Position numbers and translations under genes: made by a program
Shown here: piece after piece, positions 1 to 14,200 of the stretch
Numbering within the stretch: the first letter of the stretch is position 1
Layout of the letters: every line of letters starts with the position of its first letter
Assembly (NCBI RefSeq): GCF_965638725.1
Contig: NC_134951.1
Coordinates: 5,975,618 to 6,039,617 of the forward strand
Direction: 5' to 3'
Length of the DNA: 64,000 nucleotides
From: Aptenodytes patagonicus
Lineage: Eukaryota; Chordata; Aves; Sphenisciformes; Spheniscidae
The notes under the pieces: model-generated
The model's database searches: none
The model's input: the letters and a program-made list of their open reading frames with translations, nothing else
What the model was told of the DNA's origin: nothing

Positions 1-3000
1 GAGGGAGTAGGGGGTGCCATTGGCTTCCAGAGAAAATTCAGCAGAGACTAAATTCAACAGAGGCAAAGCTAATTTAGGCAAACATCTGCCTGGAATGCTT
101 TAGGTCTGTGGATTCTGCATTTGGCCTTTCAAAGTTTCTTCCAACTCTATTTTTTATTTAAGCAAAGTGAAGTGTAAGTTACTTTTCACTGCTCACCATT
201 TGTTTATAAGCCTTAAAAGAAAAATGAAAAGCATCTTCTATAAGGAAAAAATACTAAGCGGGGTACTTCATATTAAAATGACAAATCTCCAGGGGTTCCT
301 AGAGATACTGTCATCACCCCATGAAAAAAAATAAAGCAGCACAAGCCAAGACTGTTATTTCAGTTGCACTGACGTGAAACTATAGTGATATAGCTGTCCC
401 TACTGGGAGCAGGTCTGTATTGATATAATAAATCTGTGTCGGTATAAAGCCTTTCTGTCTGCGTGTCAATATGTGTAGATTTGAAACTGCAATCAGATAT
501 CACATCCTGAGCAAATCTACTGAACTCATATAAAAACTTGCAGAGTTGGACTTGCAAAGAGGTGGGAAAGCCTCGTCATGACACCCATGCAGTCTTATCC
601 CCAGGTTAGCCATCCCAATCAGTGCCCAGCAAATTGCTGTGTGTGCAGAGCGTGTCTGTGGCCACCCCACTCTGCCCGGGAAGGGGATGGAGGGCTGCTA
701 TCCATCAGAGGGCAACAGGACACCATGCTCACGGGAAAATTGCTGTCTGGAGCTGTTTATTAGTGGGAATGCTCAACCGTGCATTCAGTGGCCTCCGCTT
801 TCTCCATGCTAAAAGGCTGGGCCTAGGTTTTATCCTGTGCGCTTCATCATTCCTGCAGGCTGGAGGGGAAGCTGTGCATGCAAAGTGCTTCTCTGTGCCA
901 GCTGCCCAGAGGTAACATCCCACCCCTGCTACAACTAATGGTCAGTGCAAAATCTCCACTTAGACTGGAAGTGGTCCCCTAAGCCGTTCTGGGGGATCCA
1001 CCACATTGAACTGAAGCATATATCACAGCTGGCTGCGCTTTGGACAGGGTCCTCTGTGGGGTGGGTCAGGGAAGGATCTCTGATTTGCTGCCCCATGGTG
1101 CCCTGCAGAGAAGCCTCTCTCTGCAGATGGAGTCTGGGATGGCTCACTGGGTATGTTAGGTACAGATGATGTGAATATCCCCTCTCATTTGCGCCTTTGA
1201 TTTGAACAAGGGCAAAATAAAAGGGAGACCTTAAAACAATATTTGGACTGTATAGGTTTAGCAAATGAGCCGCCTCCTCCACTTCACAAGACACTTCAGC
1301 TGGCTTAACTGTCCTTGCATATCTGACTTGATGCACAGCTTTGACAGCCAGCTGAGCACCCTCACGCTCACCAATGAACTGTTCCTGCTGCAAATGTGGA
1401 GGTGACAGCAAGAGCAAACCAGTGTATAAAGCCTCATTCATCTGTCAAAATTATCACCACTGGACATCACCAATTCAAAATTGCTCATCAGGCTTGCAAT
1501 AGAAAAGTACACATACAAATATACGTGCAAATAGTTTGAGCTTTGAATTTTACACTGAGAATGAGTGTAATCCTGTCGCTCTGCAATCCCAGCTGTGAGC
1601 TCCCTCCAGACACGTGCCAGGGTTCAGCTGCCTGTGTTCCCGATATCCATGGCCCAAGTGCGTGCCCTTGACCCCTACTGCTGGGAAAGAGCAGAGGGAA
1701 AGTTTGTAGAAAGACAGCAAAGTAAAAACGAAGGGAGAGGAAGTACTGTTGAGATAGGATTGTTAGTAGCTCAACATTCAAAAAGGAAAATGTCAACATG
1801 GAAATGTATAAAGTCCTAAAAGAAAAAAAGAAGAAAAAAGCTAGGGAGGCAGGCCAGGAGCTAGTTGGGAATCACCAGACTTTTGGGTGAGTCATCAGAG
1901 CCATCAGTGTCCACAAAGCTGGTGGAAATAACTATCTCAGCACTGCTGGGGATGCACTCTAAGGAGCTGGGGAGGCCAACCAGCGCCCTCAGTGCCTGTC
2001 CTGCCAGCAAAGATTCTGCACAGTCGTGATCTTGTTAGCCTCAAAGCTTGTCAGACCACAGCTGCCTTTGCATGTGAAAAAAAATCATATAAAGCAATAA
2101 ATAATTGCTTTATATTTTGTATCTCTTGCTTGAACAGTTTGTGCCTGACTAAAGATGCCAGAGCAACAAGACCCAAGAGAGAGGTCGTAACACGAAAGGT
2201 GACCTAACAAAGAACTGGGAAGCTGGAGGCATCCACTGAACCTCCCTCCAAAGTACCTGACCCTCACCCTGGTCCACACATTTGACAAATATTGTTGTCG
2301 CTATGCATGGTTTTCCCTGTGTTTGCTCAGGCCTTTCACACAGGAGTAAAGGACAAAGAAAAAGGTGTAGGAAGGAAAATCAAGGGTAGGAGTTGTAATT
2401 TGCTCTTAAACTCAGGCTTTCAGATGATGACGTTCTTTTAAGGTAAATATACAGTAACTTGTTTATTTGATAAGCTGAACAGAGCTTGTGATTTCTTGCT
2501 TGGCACTGAAAGTATTCTTGGAGCTGATGAAAAAATGCCCTGGTTGTACAACACGGAATATTAAAAAAAATTACCTTGGCAAACAGAAAGTTTCCTGGTA
2601 AACATTCTCTGGCTCTGTGGGAATGGTACTTCACTGACCCAAAGTATTTGCTTTCCACAGAGCAAAGGACAAGCAAGACAAAAGTCCGTGAGACTGTAAT
2701 CTGCAGATCTGTCATATGAGAATGTCACGATGTAAAAGCCTTTTCTATTTCTCTCCTAAAGCTACACAGACATGGGGATGACCCAGGTAGTGAAATTTAA
2801 ACGCCTAGTCATACACAAGGGAAATGCAATAAATCTCCACATAAATTGTCTTCACTACAATAGAAGGCAGGACTAAACCATCTGCAAGATTAAAGATAGC
2901 AGTGAGATGGCAGAGGTGTAGTCAAGTCTGATGAAATTCACCACTGATACTTAAGGAACTAATTGAACAAATCTTTGAACCATGAACAACTAACTTCATG

Positions 3001-4542
3001 AAGGCAATCACCTCATGGAAGAAGGGATTTAGAGCTTTGGGAAGATGAATATGGAACTTCTGCCTAAAAAGGGAACTAAAGGAGCATTTGAATCATTGGC
3101 CTGCTTTGATCCAGGGAAAAATTCTGGATCAAATTATTGAAAAAGCAATGCATAAATCCATAAAGGCTTTGTTGATAACAAAACACATCTAATATTTCAA
3201 ATTTCCATCAAGCAGGCCTGCGAGATGAAGAGGCCTCACAGTAGCTAAGTTCTTAAAAGGGAACTTTTACGTTTCCCTTTACATACACAAAGCAGAAATG
3301 TGAAACAAGTTACTCTGCTGCTCTGGTACACAAACTACTGACACATAAGATAAGAACCTGCTTGTGTTCAGCTGGAGCTAGGCAGAAGAATCAAGGCTAA
3401 ATTAGAATAATTATGTCAAGTGACTGGATATGGTAAAGTAAATACAACCAGTATGAACTGGAAAATGACAGGGGTGTTTTGGGTTGCAATGGCACTTGCA
3501 CCTACTGTATCAGTAATACCATACAAAGGCAAGATTGCCTAGGGAATGCTATCAGACATACCAGGTTTGGGGTACACTAGAAGCAAAACTAAATTCCCAA
3601 AACCCAGACATATACATACTCTATACATACTCTATATTTTGCATCCAGTGCATTTTTTCCCCAAGATTATGAGATGGTTCTTTGACAAAGTGCTTAAAAT
3701 AATTGGTTGGAAGTTATTTTTCAGATCTGGATAGAGACTGTTCCTTTCTCCTACCAGACCTTTACAAATGCTTACATCAGTCCAATTCCCAAACCTCTCT
3801 CACCACAGATGAACTGAAAGCTGTCCAGGGTTGTACTATAATAAAGGATTCTCAGAGAGAAAAATGAATGTGAAGCATTATTGAAAAAGAGCACAAGGAT
3901 CTGTAATCAAGCAATTCCCTAACCTGTTAACTGTGGTGTCAAACTGTAACTGTAAAAACTAAATAAAACACAGAACTGTCTATTGAAGAGTCTCTTTAAG
4001 AGAGACAAATTTAAAATTAAGGCTCAGATTTTGGAGATTAAGAGATTGATCCTCTAAAGACAATTAAAACACTTGTTACTTTTTTGGTGCTCTTTCCCTG
4101 CAGCTCAACCAGGGACCTAGAGACGGAACTTCATTTGAAATAAAAAATATAACCTTTTCTTTCCCATTTTCTCCAACACATTAGGAAAAAAAAAATAGTT
4201 CAGAGTGGATCACTCCATTCAGTTGGGAACAAGGTGCTTAATTCAGGACATTTATGGGAAAATCAGAGACAAAGAGAAGTGCAAGTAGTGCTTGGATCTC
4301 CATCTCCTTCAGAGTTAGTAGCTACATGAATAACATACTTCACCCACTGTGTGGGAAACTTGGATGGATCCCTCTCCTGTCTGTGCTCAAGCACATGTCC
4401 CTCCTTGAAGAGTGCCCTAATCCTCATGTCACCAGGGATTTGAGTAGCTTGTACTCATGAATATGCCCTCTTTATCCCCTCTTCTCCCTCTTCTCAATGA
4501 CTTCTGGCAGTGGTTAAGATGACCAAACGTAAGTGTCTGATG

Positions 4543-4604
4543 CCGTATTAGATGACCCAGTGCCTATAGTACCCCGTATTAGATGACCCAGTGCCTATAG
4601 TACC
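4543..4604. repeat. 31-bp tandem duplication, two copies
   Basis: The unit beginning ccgtattagatgaccc and ending tatagtacc occurs twice head to tail with a period of 31 bp and no mismatch. It looks like a recent replication-slippage duplication. It overlaps no gene. Confidence 0.9.
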
Positions 4605-7600
4605 CCTGTGTGGGGCTGGCAGATGGTTTGTGAGAGACCCATACTCTTCTGGAATAGAAGGAAGAGGCCAGGAAAGACCTACATGGCGTCCACAGCCACT
4701 CTGGGCACCTATATTTGTGCAGGGTTTGCAATTTCTAAAGCAACGCTGGAATATATCTACACTGCTTCCTAGGGGAATGTCTTAACCATGAGGCTGCAGA
4801 GTTGATATCAACAGGGGAGAATAGTCTCCTCAAGATAATGTATAAACCCCTTTTGGGGAGCTCTGTTAAGAGCTGATATGTCTTCTCTATTAAAACAGAG
4901 GGAATTAAACTGGATTTCATGTAGCCTGCTTGGGTGCATTTGCCCGTAGGAAAAAGGAACAGTGTTTATCCAACTCTGAAAAATTACTTCCAGACAAAAC
5001 TTACTGGCTGACATGACCCAAACCCCCAATAGTTTCAGGATAACTAAAAAAGTACTCTTCATCTAGCTCACAGTTTTCCAAACAGGAATATGAAAGAAAC
5101 CCTCTCTACTTCTACAGCTGAACATTCTGGGCCAGAACCAGTAAAACTTTTGTTCACAGTTGTGGACCCACTGGAGCCTTCCCACTCTGAGAAACTGGTT
5201 TGTAGCTATGTCCTCAGCCAAACTACAGCTCTGCTCTCTCTGAGTGCAAAGTCATCTTGCCCATTTTCAGAAATCGTTTTCTTGCAATTTTTCACAGGAC
5301 TGAAAACTCACAGATTCAAAGCAATCCAGTCACATACCAGAGCAGTAACTTCTTTAGGTTAGACCATCCAGATAGGGTATTCCTTTTCCTCAGAAGAGGC
5401 TAGTATGTAGTTCATGAGTCATCTAGGTTGAGGGACAGCTTGTTATGGCTTGCAAAGGGGACAGATTAAAATGTGCATCATGTCAACACCACTATCTACC
5501 CTTTCTCTGTAGACTATTCTCCTTAGGATCAGTGAATATCAGCCTAGCTGACTTCACAACCCAAGCTGACATTAAAAAGTGGCATACTCTCGTTATCTCT
5601 TCTTCATCTTCGGTGTCAGAGGTAGGATGTGAAAGATCTGCTGCCTACAACATCAGAAATTTTTTTTCAGCTCTAGATTGACTCCCAGCTGGCGTGTTCT
5701 CCCCCTCTAGGCCACAGTTTTGCTATTTGTCTGGCAAGCACATTTGACTGCTTAGTTTGAGCTGGAGGGATAAGAAATCAAACCTGGAAGAGCTTCAACC
5801 TGCAACGAATGGCCCTAGGCTATTGCTGCACTCTTCGCATAATGCTGATCATAGGCTTCTGTCCTTATGCTCTGGGTTTTATGAGCCGTGAGCTTATAGT
5901 TTCTTACCCTACCCATTTCCTCTCTGCACACAGCTGTAGCCTCTGCAAATCCACATCCACGGCTGGTACCACAAAACTGATCTCTCCTGGTCCTCTGCAG
6001 CTGTACTGATACAGTGAGAGACAGGATTCCCATCCCCAAAATCCTAAATGTGAGCAAGACACTATCCAAAGGTATTAAGCTGTTAAGAGCTAAGAGGACA
6101 GCAAAAGAGAGTTAGTACCTATTTCTTTCTGCACCTGCAGGTTGTATAACCAGGAACTTTTTGTGGTGACTTCTCATTGCCAGCAGTGAACGTAAGGAGA
6201 AAAGCATGTGTGCTGTTCTAGGAGCTGATTGCTAAATTGTTTGTTTAGCTGCTGATTGTGTGGTCAGTGGATACAATAGAGCAGAATTTAGCTCTAACCA
6301 CCTGAGCAGCTCACTGTCAGGCTTTCTCCACAAAGCATAACTGCAGGTGGGTATGAATTCAACAGTTGTGGTGCCCTTCAATGGCCCCGTTTTGTAGCTG
6401 ACCTTGCTTTGAGTACACCTGTATCTTACTTTTGCAGGGTTCTCTTTTTACATCCCATTTCTTTCCCCTCCTCCTCACTAATTCCTGCTTACTATATTTT
6501 GTATTAAGGTTCTACCATGTCCCGACATGTACCAGGCAAACCAAATAGAAAGGTAGTCTTTGTTCCAGTTTTGATACCAATAAAATACAGCAGAATGTCA
6601 GAACATGGGACAAAGATGGCAACTTAAACCAGACACAGTCAGTAAATGCACTTGAATTTGGAACAGTAGGTGAAACAAAGCCATCAGGCCCACATCTCTG
6701 AACACAAGTGTTCTGAGCAAGATGAATTTATGAGACCTAATTTATGAGACATCAGTCACACAAGGAAAACAGAAGGCTGGGATTATTTATTTACTACACT
6801 TCTAAAACAATTTCTGGCTGCTGCAAGTTCGGTTTTGCATGATTTTTTTTCTCTCTACAGATTCATTTTGGGATATCTGGTCCAAACTAAACTTCCTCAT
6901 AGATAACAGATACTTCCAGTTTGTTACAATCCATTGCTGAAGAGTAGGAGGTAAGATTCAGTTCTCCTGGACTGAAATATCTATAATGCAGACTAATTGC
7001 TCCGAATTACTTTTATTGTTAGTTGAGAAAAATACATGTTCTTAATCCTAGATTTATGTGGTCTGTTTTAGGGTGAGACATTCAGGGCAATGCACATCAT
7101 ATCTCAGAAGTGGCTGTTCTTCTTCAGTGACTATAAAGGGAACTAAATTTAGATGAGGGCAGCTATACTATAGATATACACAGTTTGAATATAAATTGAA
7201 TTCTACCCTAGTTATTAAAAGACTATGATGGGTACATGGAATCATAACAGCAATATTACAAGTCATGAAATAAAAGGTAAAGGAGTGCACACTTAGAAAA
7301 CAGGGATGCCTTAAGTGCTACTGATCTCATCTGCCTTTCACCTGGAGATTCACCTGATTCTACAAGGTTAGCTTTTCCAAAAAAAAACTCTGGGTTCCTC
7401 TCCTTGGTGGATCTAGATCAATGAAGACAATAGAGCTTGATACACAATAAACCTGCTGAAATGTAGACATCTTAGCGTGAGAGAAGTCTCTCCCAAGACA
7501 CCCCTCATTGTCTCATCTAAGCGTTTAACTTAGCTGGGAGTCCACAACCTCCTGAGATGCCCCAGAGTATCCTGCCAGGACTCCAGCTACAATTTGGAAG

Positions 7601-10600
7601 GGCGCATGTCTTCCATATGTCCTTTGTAACTTCTTTAACACTGCAAGGATGTCTTGGACATCTTGTTTTATATGAAATGGTGCCAAGTGCCTCCTTATAG
7701 GCTGCTGCATTTAGACTTAGGTCTCCACTAACCTAGAAGATCTCCTTCCTTCTGTTGGGATAACCAGCTCAGATGTAGAAACCTACATTTTAGATACCCT
7801 CTTTTAGTTAGACAGGACTATATTTTGTGATTTCTTTCAAAAGCCTATTCTTTGATTTATGAAGAAATGTATGTATTTGCTTTTCCCCACCTTGATCATA
7901 GAAAAGCACTGACGTAAGCACGGGTGCTTAGGTATCACTAGTGTGAATAACTGGATCCTTTCCAATAACAGAAACTTGCAAAAGATGTGTATCAGTTTCA
8001 GCCAGTAAATATTTTTTTTTCTTACCAATTATTTTTCTGCAGTTCATTACAAAACAGAGTGTTCCAGGTTCTGCTTCCCGGACTGTGTGTACATTTTCTA
8101 TCAGATCATGTATCTCTAAATGGGAATCAGCTTCAGCGAGGTGTGTGGAAAGCCCTCTCAGTCAAGATATGCTGTGAAAGGGTATGGAATATGCCCTCTG
8201 GTTATGTAGGTTAGATTCATCTTTTATCAAGTAGTTTCCCCTTTCAGAGTGTTATAACCTCTATGCTATTACAAAAAAGGTGAGAAGCCGCTCCACAAAC
8301 AAGCTTGGCTGTGGCCAAATGCAGTTAGTTCAGTAATTATTATGAGTCAAACTGCAATTAATCAGCAATATCATTTCCAAATGACTCTTCATGCTGGGAC
8401 ACTGTGATTTTAAATGGAGATTATCTTAATACTTCTTTTTACTGCTCCAAATGTTTCTCATTTGCTTACTGCAACCAGTCCAATAGAATGGTCCATGCGG
8501 GACTCACTGACTTACAAATCAGATTTTCCTGTTTTCTTCTACATTTTAACATGCTTTTCAGTCTCAGCAAGTTCAAGATATTTTTTTTTTACCAACTGGA
8601 CAGTGTTACAAGAAGACCAACCTTCTTTCTGTGCCATCTACAATACATCTGATATACTCTTATGTCAAGTGCGTGAGAAGGCTAAAATGCTTATATATGG
8701 CATGAATTTAAGGTTGACACTTTTTGAAAGAATTCACGGCAAAAGTCACCACATTGTCATCACTATTGTTAGATTAGAGAAACACCTTTTCCCAGCAAAT
8801 ATATGTAGCAAACAAAAAGGCATTCATTAAAAACTTCAGTTTGTATAGCCTGTTTTACACGGAGATAGTTATGGCTGAAGTCATTAACCATGTAAACTGA
8901 AGCTGAGCCCTTAAAAACATTTTTATCCATGAGTAAGAAACAAATACCTCCAGATCATCATTACATTTGAGATATCTGTGATAGTTTGGAGTCTGTATTG
9001 CTTTGTGTCTTTCACTATTAGTTAGAAGGAAAGGGATGTATTTTCCATTTCTTTTTTTTAAAAAAAAGCACTCAATAAGTCACCTATATCAAAAGTCAAT
9101 TTGGATTCTGAGAAATGTTGTTGTTTGCTTGCTTTGTTTCCTGTTGGCCAGATTTATTTCAAATAACAGATTTGTTCTAAAACATCAGTTGGGCATAACT
9201 ATGTTTTGTTTGGTTACCTCACAAAGGAAGACATATCTAAAAAAAAAAGTGGTGTTCTACATGAGGTTTCCATACAGAAGTCTTCTGTGTTCACCTTCTT
9301 TGTATCCTTCCATATTGTTGTTAACATTCACTTACAACAGGCATTGGTTTATTTATTTGTTTTATGAGAGAAATGTGATTGAAGGGGTGTAGCTTATCTA
9401 TCTGATTGACCTGTATCTGATAGTTTCTCTTATTCTAATCTAACATTTTCAATGCATTAGATATGTTGCTTCCTAAAGGTGACTTTAAAAGTGGTTTTCA
9501 GCTATTTACAAGAAAGGGCGATGAAAAAGACTAGCTCAAATGCAAGTGTTTTCACTATTGAGTTGTCCCAGGAGTTGGAATGAATTTTCCCCCAGATTTC
9601 TTTTCTGGAGCCAGATCCTTGCTGCCCCACAGTATAGATTTAGAAAAAGTTTCTAATGAATTGCGAGATCTAAACTAGCTGAAGTGCCAATCTGTATACA
9701 GTTAAAAAAGAACAGTGCTACACTTTTACATTGCACAGCTTTGCCACATTTCAATAGAGAAGATTGAAAAGAGCAGGAACACAGGCACATATTGAGCTTT
9801 GATATGAAAAGTGTATGATTTTAGTAATTGAATCATTTGCTAATCTATTTTGGACTTCATGCAAATGACTTCCACCCCCCAAAAAAATTTCCTTCTGCAA
9901 TTTCATACGTTAGACTTTAAAAACAGTTTTTGAATGATAAGACTAGAAAGAAATGAAGTTTATTACCCGAGGAAACCATGAATTCTCCTCACTGCAAACT
10001 TTTAAGAACCATGTAGAAAAACATCTGTCAGGCACAGCCTATTTATAACAGATCCTGTTCTGGGGACAGAAGGGAGGGAATAGACCTCTCAAACTTTCTG
10101 GTTGGCAATTTTTTTAATTATTCCATCATACTGTGCTTATGCACAGTTACTCTTGGTTCATTTAGTTTTTGGGGTTTTTTTCCTTGGTTATGAATAGTCA
10201 CATAGGCAGTGGTTTCAAGTTTCAAAGTGTCATGAAAGGAGACTTACTGCAATCACTAGGGCAATCACTGTACCATCCGGGCACTGCAAAAAGTTGAATT
10301 CCTTTAATGGGGGAAATCCCTTGTGGAGGATCTAGACCCATATTTTTTGCTTCAGGATGAGTATTTTCATAACTTAGCTGCAGTCCGAAGGATGGGTAGA
10401 GCAGTAGGTTAGCAGCAATGACTACAATTTGTGCATTGCAGTCAGTGCTGTCTCCATTTGCTTGAGAGATCTGGGGCTTTGCAGAAGCAGGAGAGTTTAG
10501 GAAAAAAAATATCCCTGTGCTCAAAACATCTAGAAGTATCTCGTCCCCTCCCACGGAGGAGAAGCACGTAGAAGGGATGTGGTGGGACTGCTTGTTAGTG

Positions 10601-13079
10601 TGCTTAGCTCCTACTTCATATGCTCTTAATTCAACTCATGTACCTGAGAGCCCTGACTTCCAATGGAAAGAGGGACCTACTGGTTACACCTGCCTTGTCC
10701 ACCCACTACTAAGAGTTTAGACAGTGAGTATGGAGCAGATGCTTAACTTTTCAACAGCCAATGTAAGGGAAGTGAATCCCGCTTCAAATCTGGTAGTCAA
10801 ACCTTTATTCAATAAAACTAGCAAATTAACGCATATTCAGTGGGAATTTCCTAACGTGGTGGTTATAAGAAGTGATAGATCAGCCAAATAAGATAGACTC
10901 ATATTTGACCATGCAAAAAAAAAAAAAAATTCTTTTGTTTTTTATTAATAATATTTTTTTTAAGTAACAATATACTAGGGTAATTATAAGTTTCTGAATT
11001 CAGTTGTGAAGCCATCATTCTTTTAAAAAAGATTATTTCTAACTAACAATCAGACTAGTACTTTAGAACAGATGTTTTGTCAAACAAATCAAAATTGTGT
11101 GGGAAATTAAAGGATTTAACCTGGTTAGTCCTTGCAAGTAGTGGGAGTGACTAACATGATTATGCTGACAATTTTATCTCTTATTTTATTAATTGCCAAG
11201 ATGACCTCTATCCTTGAAAAAAAAAGAAAAAAACCACTACTGTCTATATTTTCCTCTCCTGTGCTGTTTCTAGGGTGCTGATTTCTCTAAGGAAGAATGT
11301 AAGAGTAGTGAGTTCATTACTCTTACTCATTACAAGTCACAAAAAGTTAAAAATCTCCCTTTTCATTTCAAAGCAAGAGATCAGGAAATTCAGAAACACT
11401 TCTTTCCTATTTTGTAGGCTATATACAAATATATTTAACTATTAAATCTATCTATTTATGAGATGATTTGTCGGAAGCAGAAGTGAGTAGTTATTGAAAT
11501 GACACTGCCTCGGGTAACCACAGTCAGAGTTATGTGTGTGCTTAGTCTACAGCCTCACTTGTTGAGAATTTCCTTGCTACTGTCCAGAGAGCAAATAACC
11601 TGAACAATATTTATTCACAGTAGTTTTAAACTTACAAGTCAGTCACATTACATGATGTATATAAACATACAAAGCTCAGTAGCAGCCACTAGAAGGACAA
11701 AACCAAAACAATCTCAGGTTTGAGGAGAAGTCTCTTTCCAAATCTAGCTAGCAGGCAATGGTTTGGGTCTTTCTCAGCTGCTCCTCAGCCCTCACCACTG
11801 CAGATCTGATTAAGCTGTGTTCAGCAGAGGCTTAAACTCAGCAGTCAAGTCAACGCAGGCCAGCAAAGGAGGAGCAGTCGCACTGCCAGTCTGCAGGTCT
11901 GCCTCCGACAGCGGACCTGACAAATCACCTGTAGGCAACGGTGCCTGAAATGTCTCCTTTGTAAAGTGAAAGCAAATTTCAACCCTTAAAGGCTGCAGCT
12001 GTGCCACAGTGGGCAGCGATCCGATCAGTACATCTGCTTGGACTGAAAGATGGTGGAGAAAAGCTGTGGTGAGTAGCTTTGCTCTCCAAAGATTGAGGGC
12101 AGACATCGAATGGTGTGTTTTTCAGAGGAGGGTGGATTTGCTCTACCTGCTCTCTATGTTGGCTGAACACACATATCCTCCAGTTCAGAAACAATGGTGC
12201 GTCATTATAATGGTGCTGTATTTGCAGATTTCCAATTTGCAAGTCATCTACGCCCAGCATCTCAGCCCTGGTAGTCCAACAGCCTTCAAAGAGACTCGTA
12301 GCTTCTGCGTTTATGTGCCTTGTCTTTGCCTGGGCTAGCTTTTTTTGTGTGGCATCTACCCCCACCTGACAGTAACCGTTTGAATTATTCCCCAGTTAGT
12401 TATCTCCCTAATAATAATCTGGAGTGGAAGGTGAGTTGGGTTGTGTGGAAGAAATTAATAATGTTCCTTTTTGCAGAACAAAGTTAGCTGCAAAGGTGTT
12501 TTGTACAGCTAAGAAAAAGGTCTGAACCACACAGAACAACATGAATTTTAATCAAAGGCACTAGTTAAGCTGTCATTAACTTCAGTGGAACTGAGGAATT
12601 GAAGAAACTGGAATTTTGCCTTCATTCCTTGAGCTCAAATCAGATTCTTATAGTTCAGGTTCATATAAGGGCTGGAAGAGGAACTTCCACAGTCAAATCT
12701 CTCAAGCTGATTTTTTTTTTTTAAAGAACTTCCCATAGATTTATCTTTAAAAAAATACATACACTTGCAGAACCCTGTGGAATTAATTTTTAAACTTTTT
12801 TTAAATTAAATTACTCCACCCCTTCAGGTAATCCACATGAGGAAGTGGGAATTGATATGCTAAATTGCTCTTTGTACCTTGGCCCTGGATGTCAGTTTTA
12901 CTAATCTTTGTTTTCTTCCCAATTATTTTACCCATAGACCGTGAATTGTAGCATATCTGACAGACATTTTTTACAGAACAAATGGATTTCACTGTTGAAA
13001 CAGGCATGGCACACTTTAAAGAAATACTTGCAGCAGTATTATTTCATTTTAACAATACAAATAAAGCTCAGGTGACTGT

Positions 13080-14200
13080 AGCAAATCAACGAAAATTACT
13101 GAGTACAGTGGATGGGGCAAAGTAATGGAACTATCTCCCAGGACATTGAGTGCCTGGAGGTGCTAGACTGCCTCCCCTCACAGTCAACAGAGATGCAGTC
13201 TTAATAACTATGGTAGGCAGTTTATTAGGCTTTCTGATGGTGATAACCCTGGTCTCATCAAAGTTGTCACAAGCACTTCAGATAAAAAAAGCACCCTTGC
13301 CCTTACCCCAGAACATGGAAGGATACGGGAGACCTTATCACAAGTGACTTTCCACAGTGCTGCCCGCTATACAAACAAAGAACAAAAGCAGCTGTGTTAG
13401 AAAGGAATTATAATCTGATATTAAAATGTTGGCAACAGCATATAGCTGCAGAAATACTGCAGAAAACAGGAAACAGTGAAACAATATTGGGTTGTGCTAT
13501 GGACAGCAACCTCGACCCAGCATAACGAAAATGGTGCCCAGCGTGCAAGGCATCACAGCAAAGGCAAGGATGAGGAAGGGGACTGCAAGAAAAGAATGAG
13601 GAGATCTGGAGATGCTTTATGCCTTCTGAAAGCCAACAGGCAGCATGGAAGGAAGCAAGACAAGACGTGTCTAAATAGAGCAGAGTTGAGCATTGAGGAC
13701 CTGTCGGAGCTGACTTTGTGCTTTTACCTTATAAATGAGTGGAAGCAAAGATTCTGCAAAAAGGAAAGGTGAGCGGAGGGACGCTGCACTGGAGCAAAAA
13801 AGCAAACACATGCCACACTTCTCTTCAGACTAAAGGGGGGAGACGTACACGTCTGTAGCCATTCTGCAAGTAGGTTACTCTTAAGCAATACTTGGAGTGA
13901 ATTGTGTGTACAACAATGCCTAGGGCCACAGCCTTTTGGCCTTAGTGAGCTAATGCAATATAAATTTTATTTAGCAAATGGAAGTTCAGGAACGACTTGG
14001 AAGAAAATATCACTGCGTTGTCCAGTGTGCGGGTCATTCTGCGCATGGCTAGGAAGTGAGTCGCTGACTTATGTCTCTGCCTCAAAATATTTATTCCACT
14101 CTTTTGCCAGAGCCAGAAAAGAAAATTACAAAGCAACCATCCCTAAAATTGAGCTTTCATTTTGTGAACACAACATCAGCACTGCAGCTTGCTGATTAGA
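13080..14200 (+). other. Possible decayed retroviral env end, polypurine tract and U3
   Basis: A short frame at 13150-13347 ends in a hydrophobic stretch that could be a membrane anchor. It is followed about 480 bp later by a purine run (aaaggggggaga, about 13832-13843) and, eleven bases on, by a tgtagcc start reminiscent of an LTR U3. A tataaa-like box lies near 13959. No target duplication, second LTR or clear homology was found, so this is only a layout resemblance. Confidence 0.2.

Noticed and set aside
9003..9392. 129-codon plus frame rich in Phe, Leu and Lys
   Set aside because: Composition simply reflects T/A-rich DNA; no family is recognised.
11979..12365. 128-codon minus frame and overlapping plus frame at 12009-12338
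   Set aside because: No domain, no splice context, and both strands are open, which is typical of a chance GC-richer patch.
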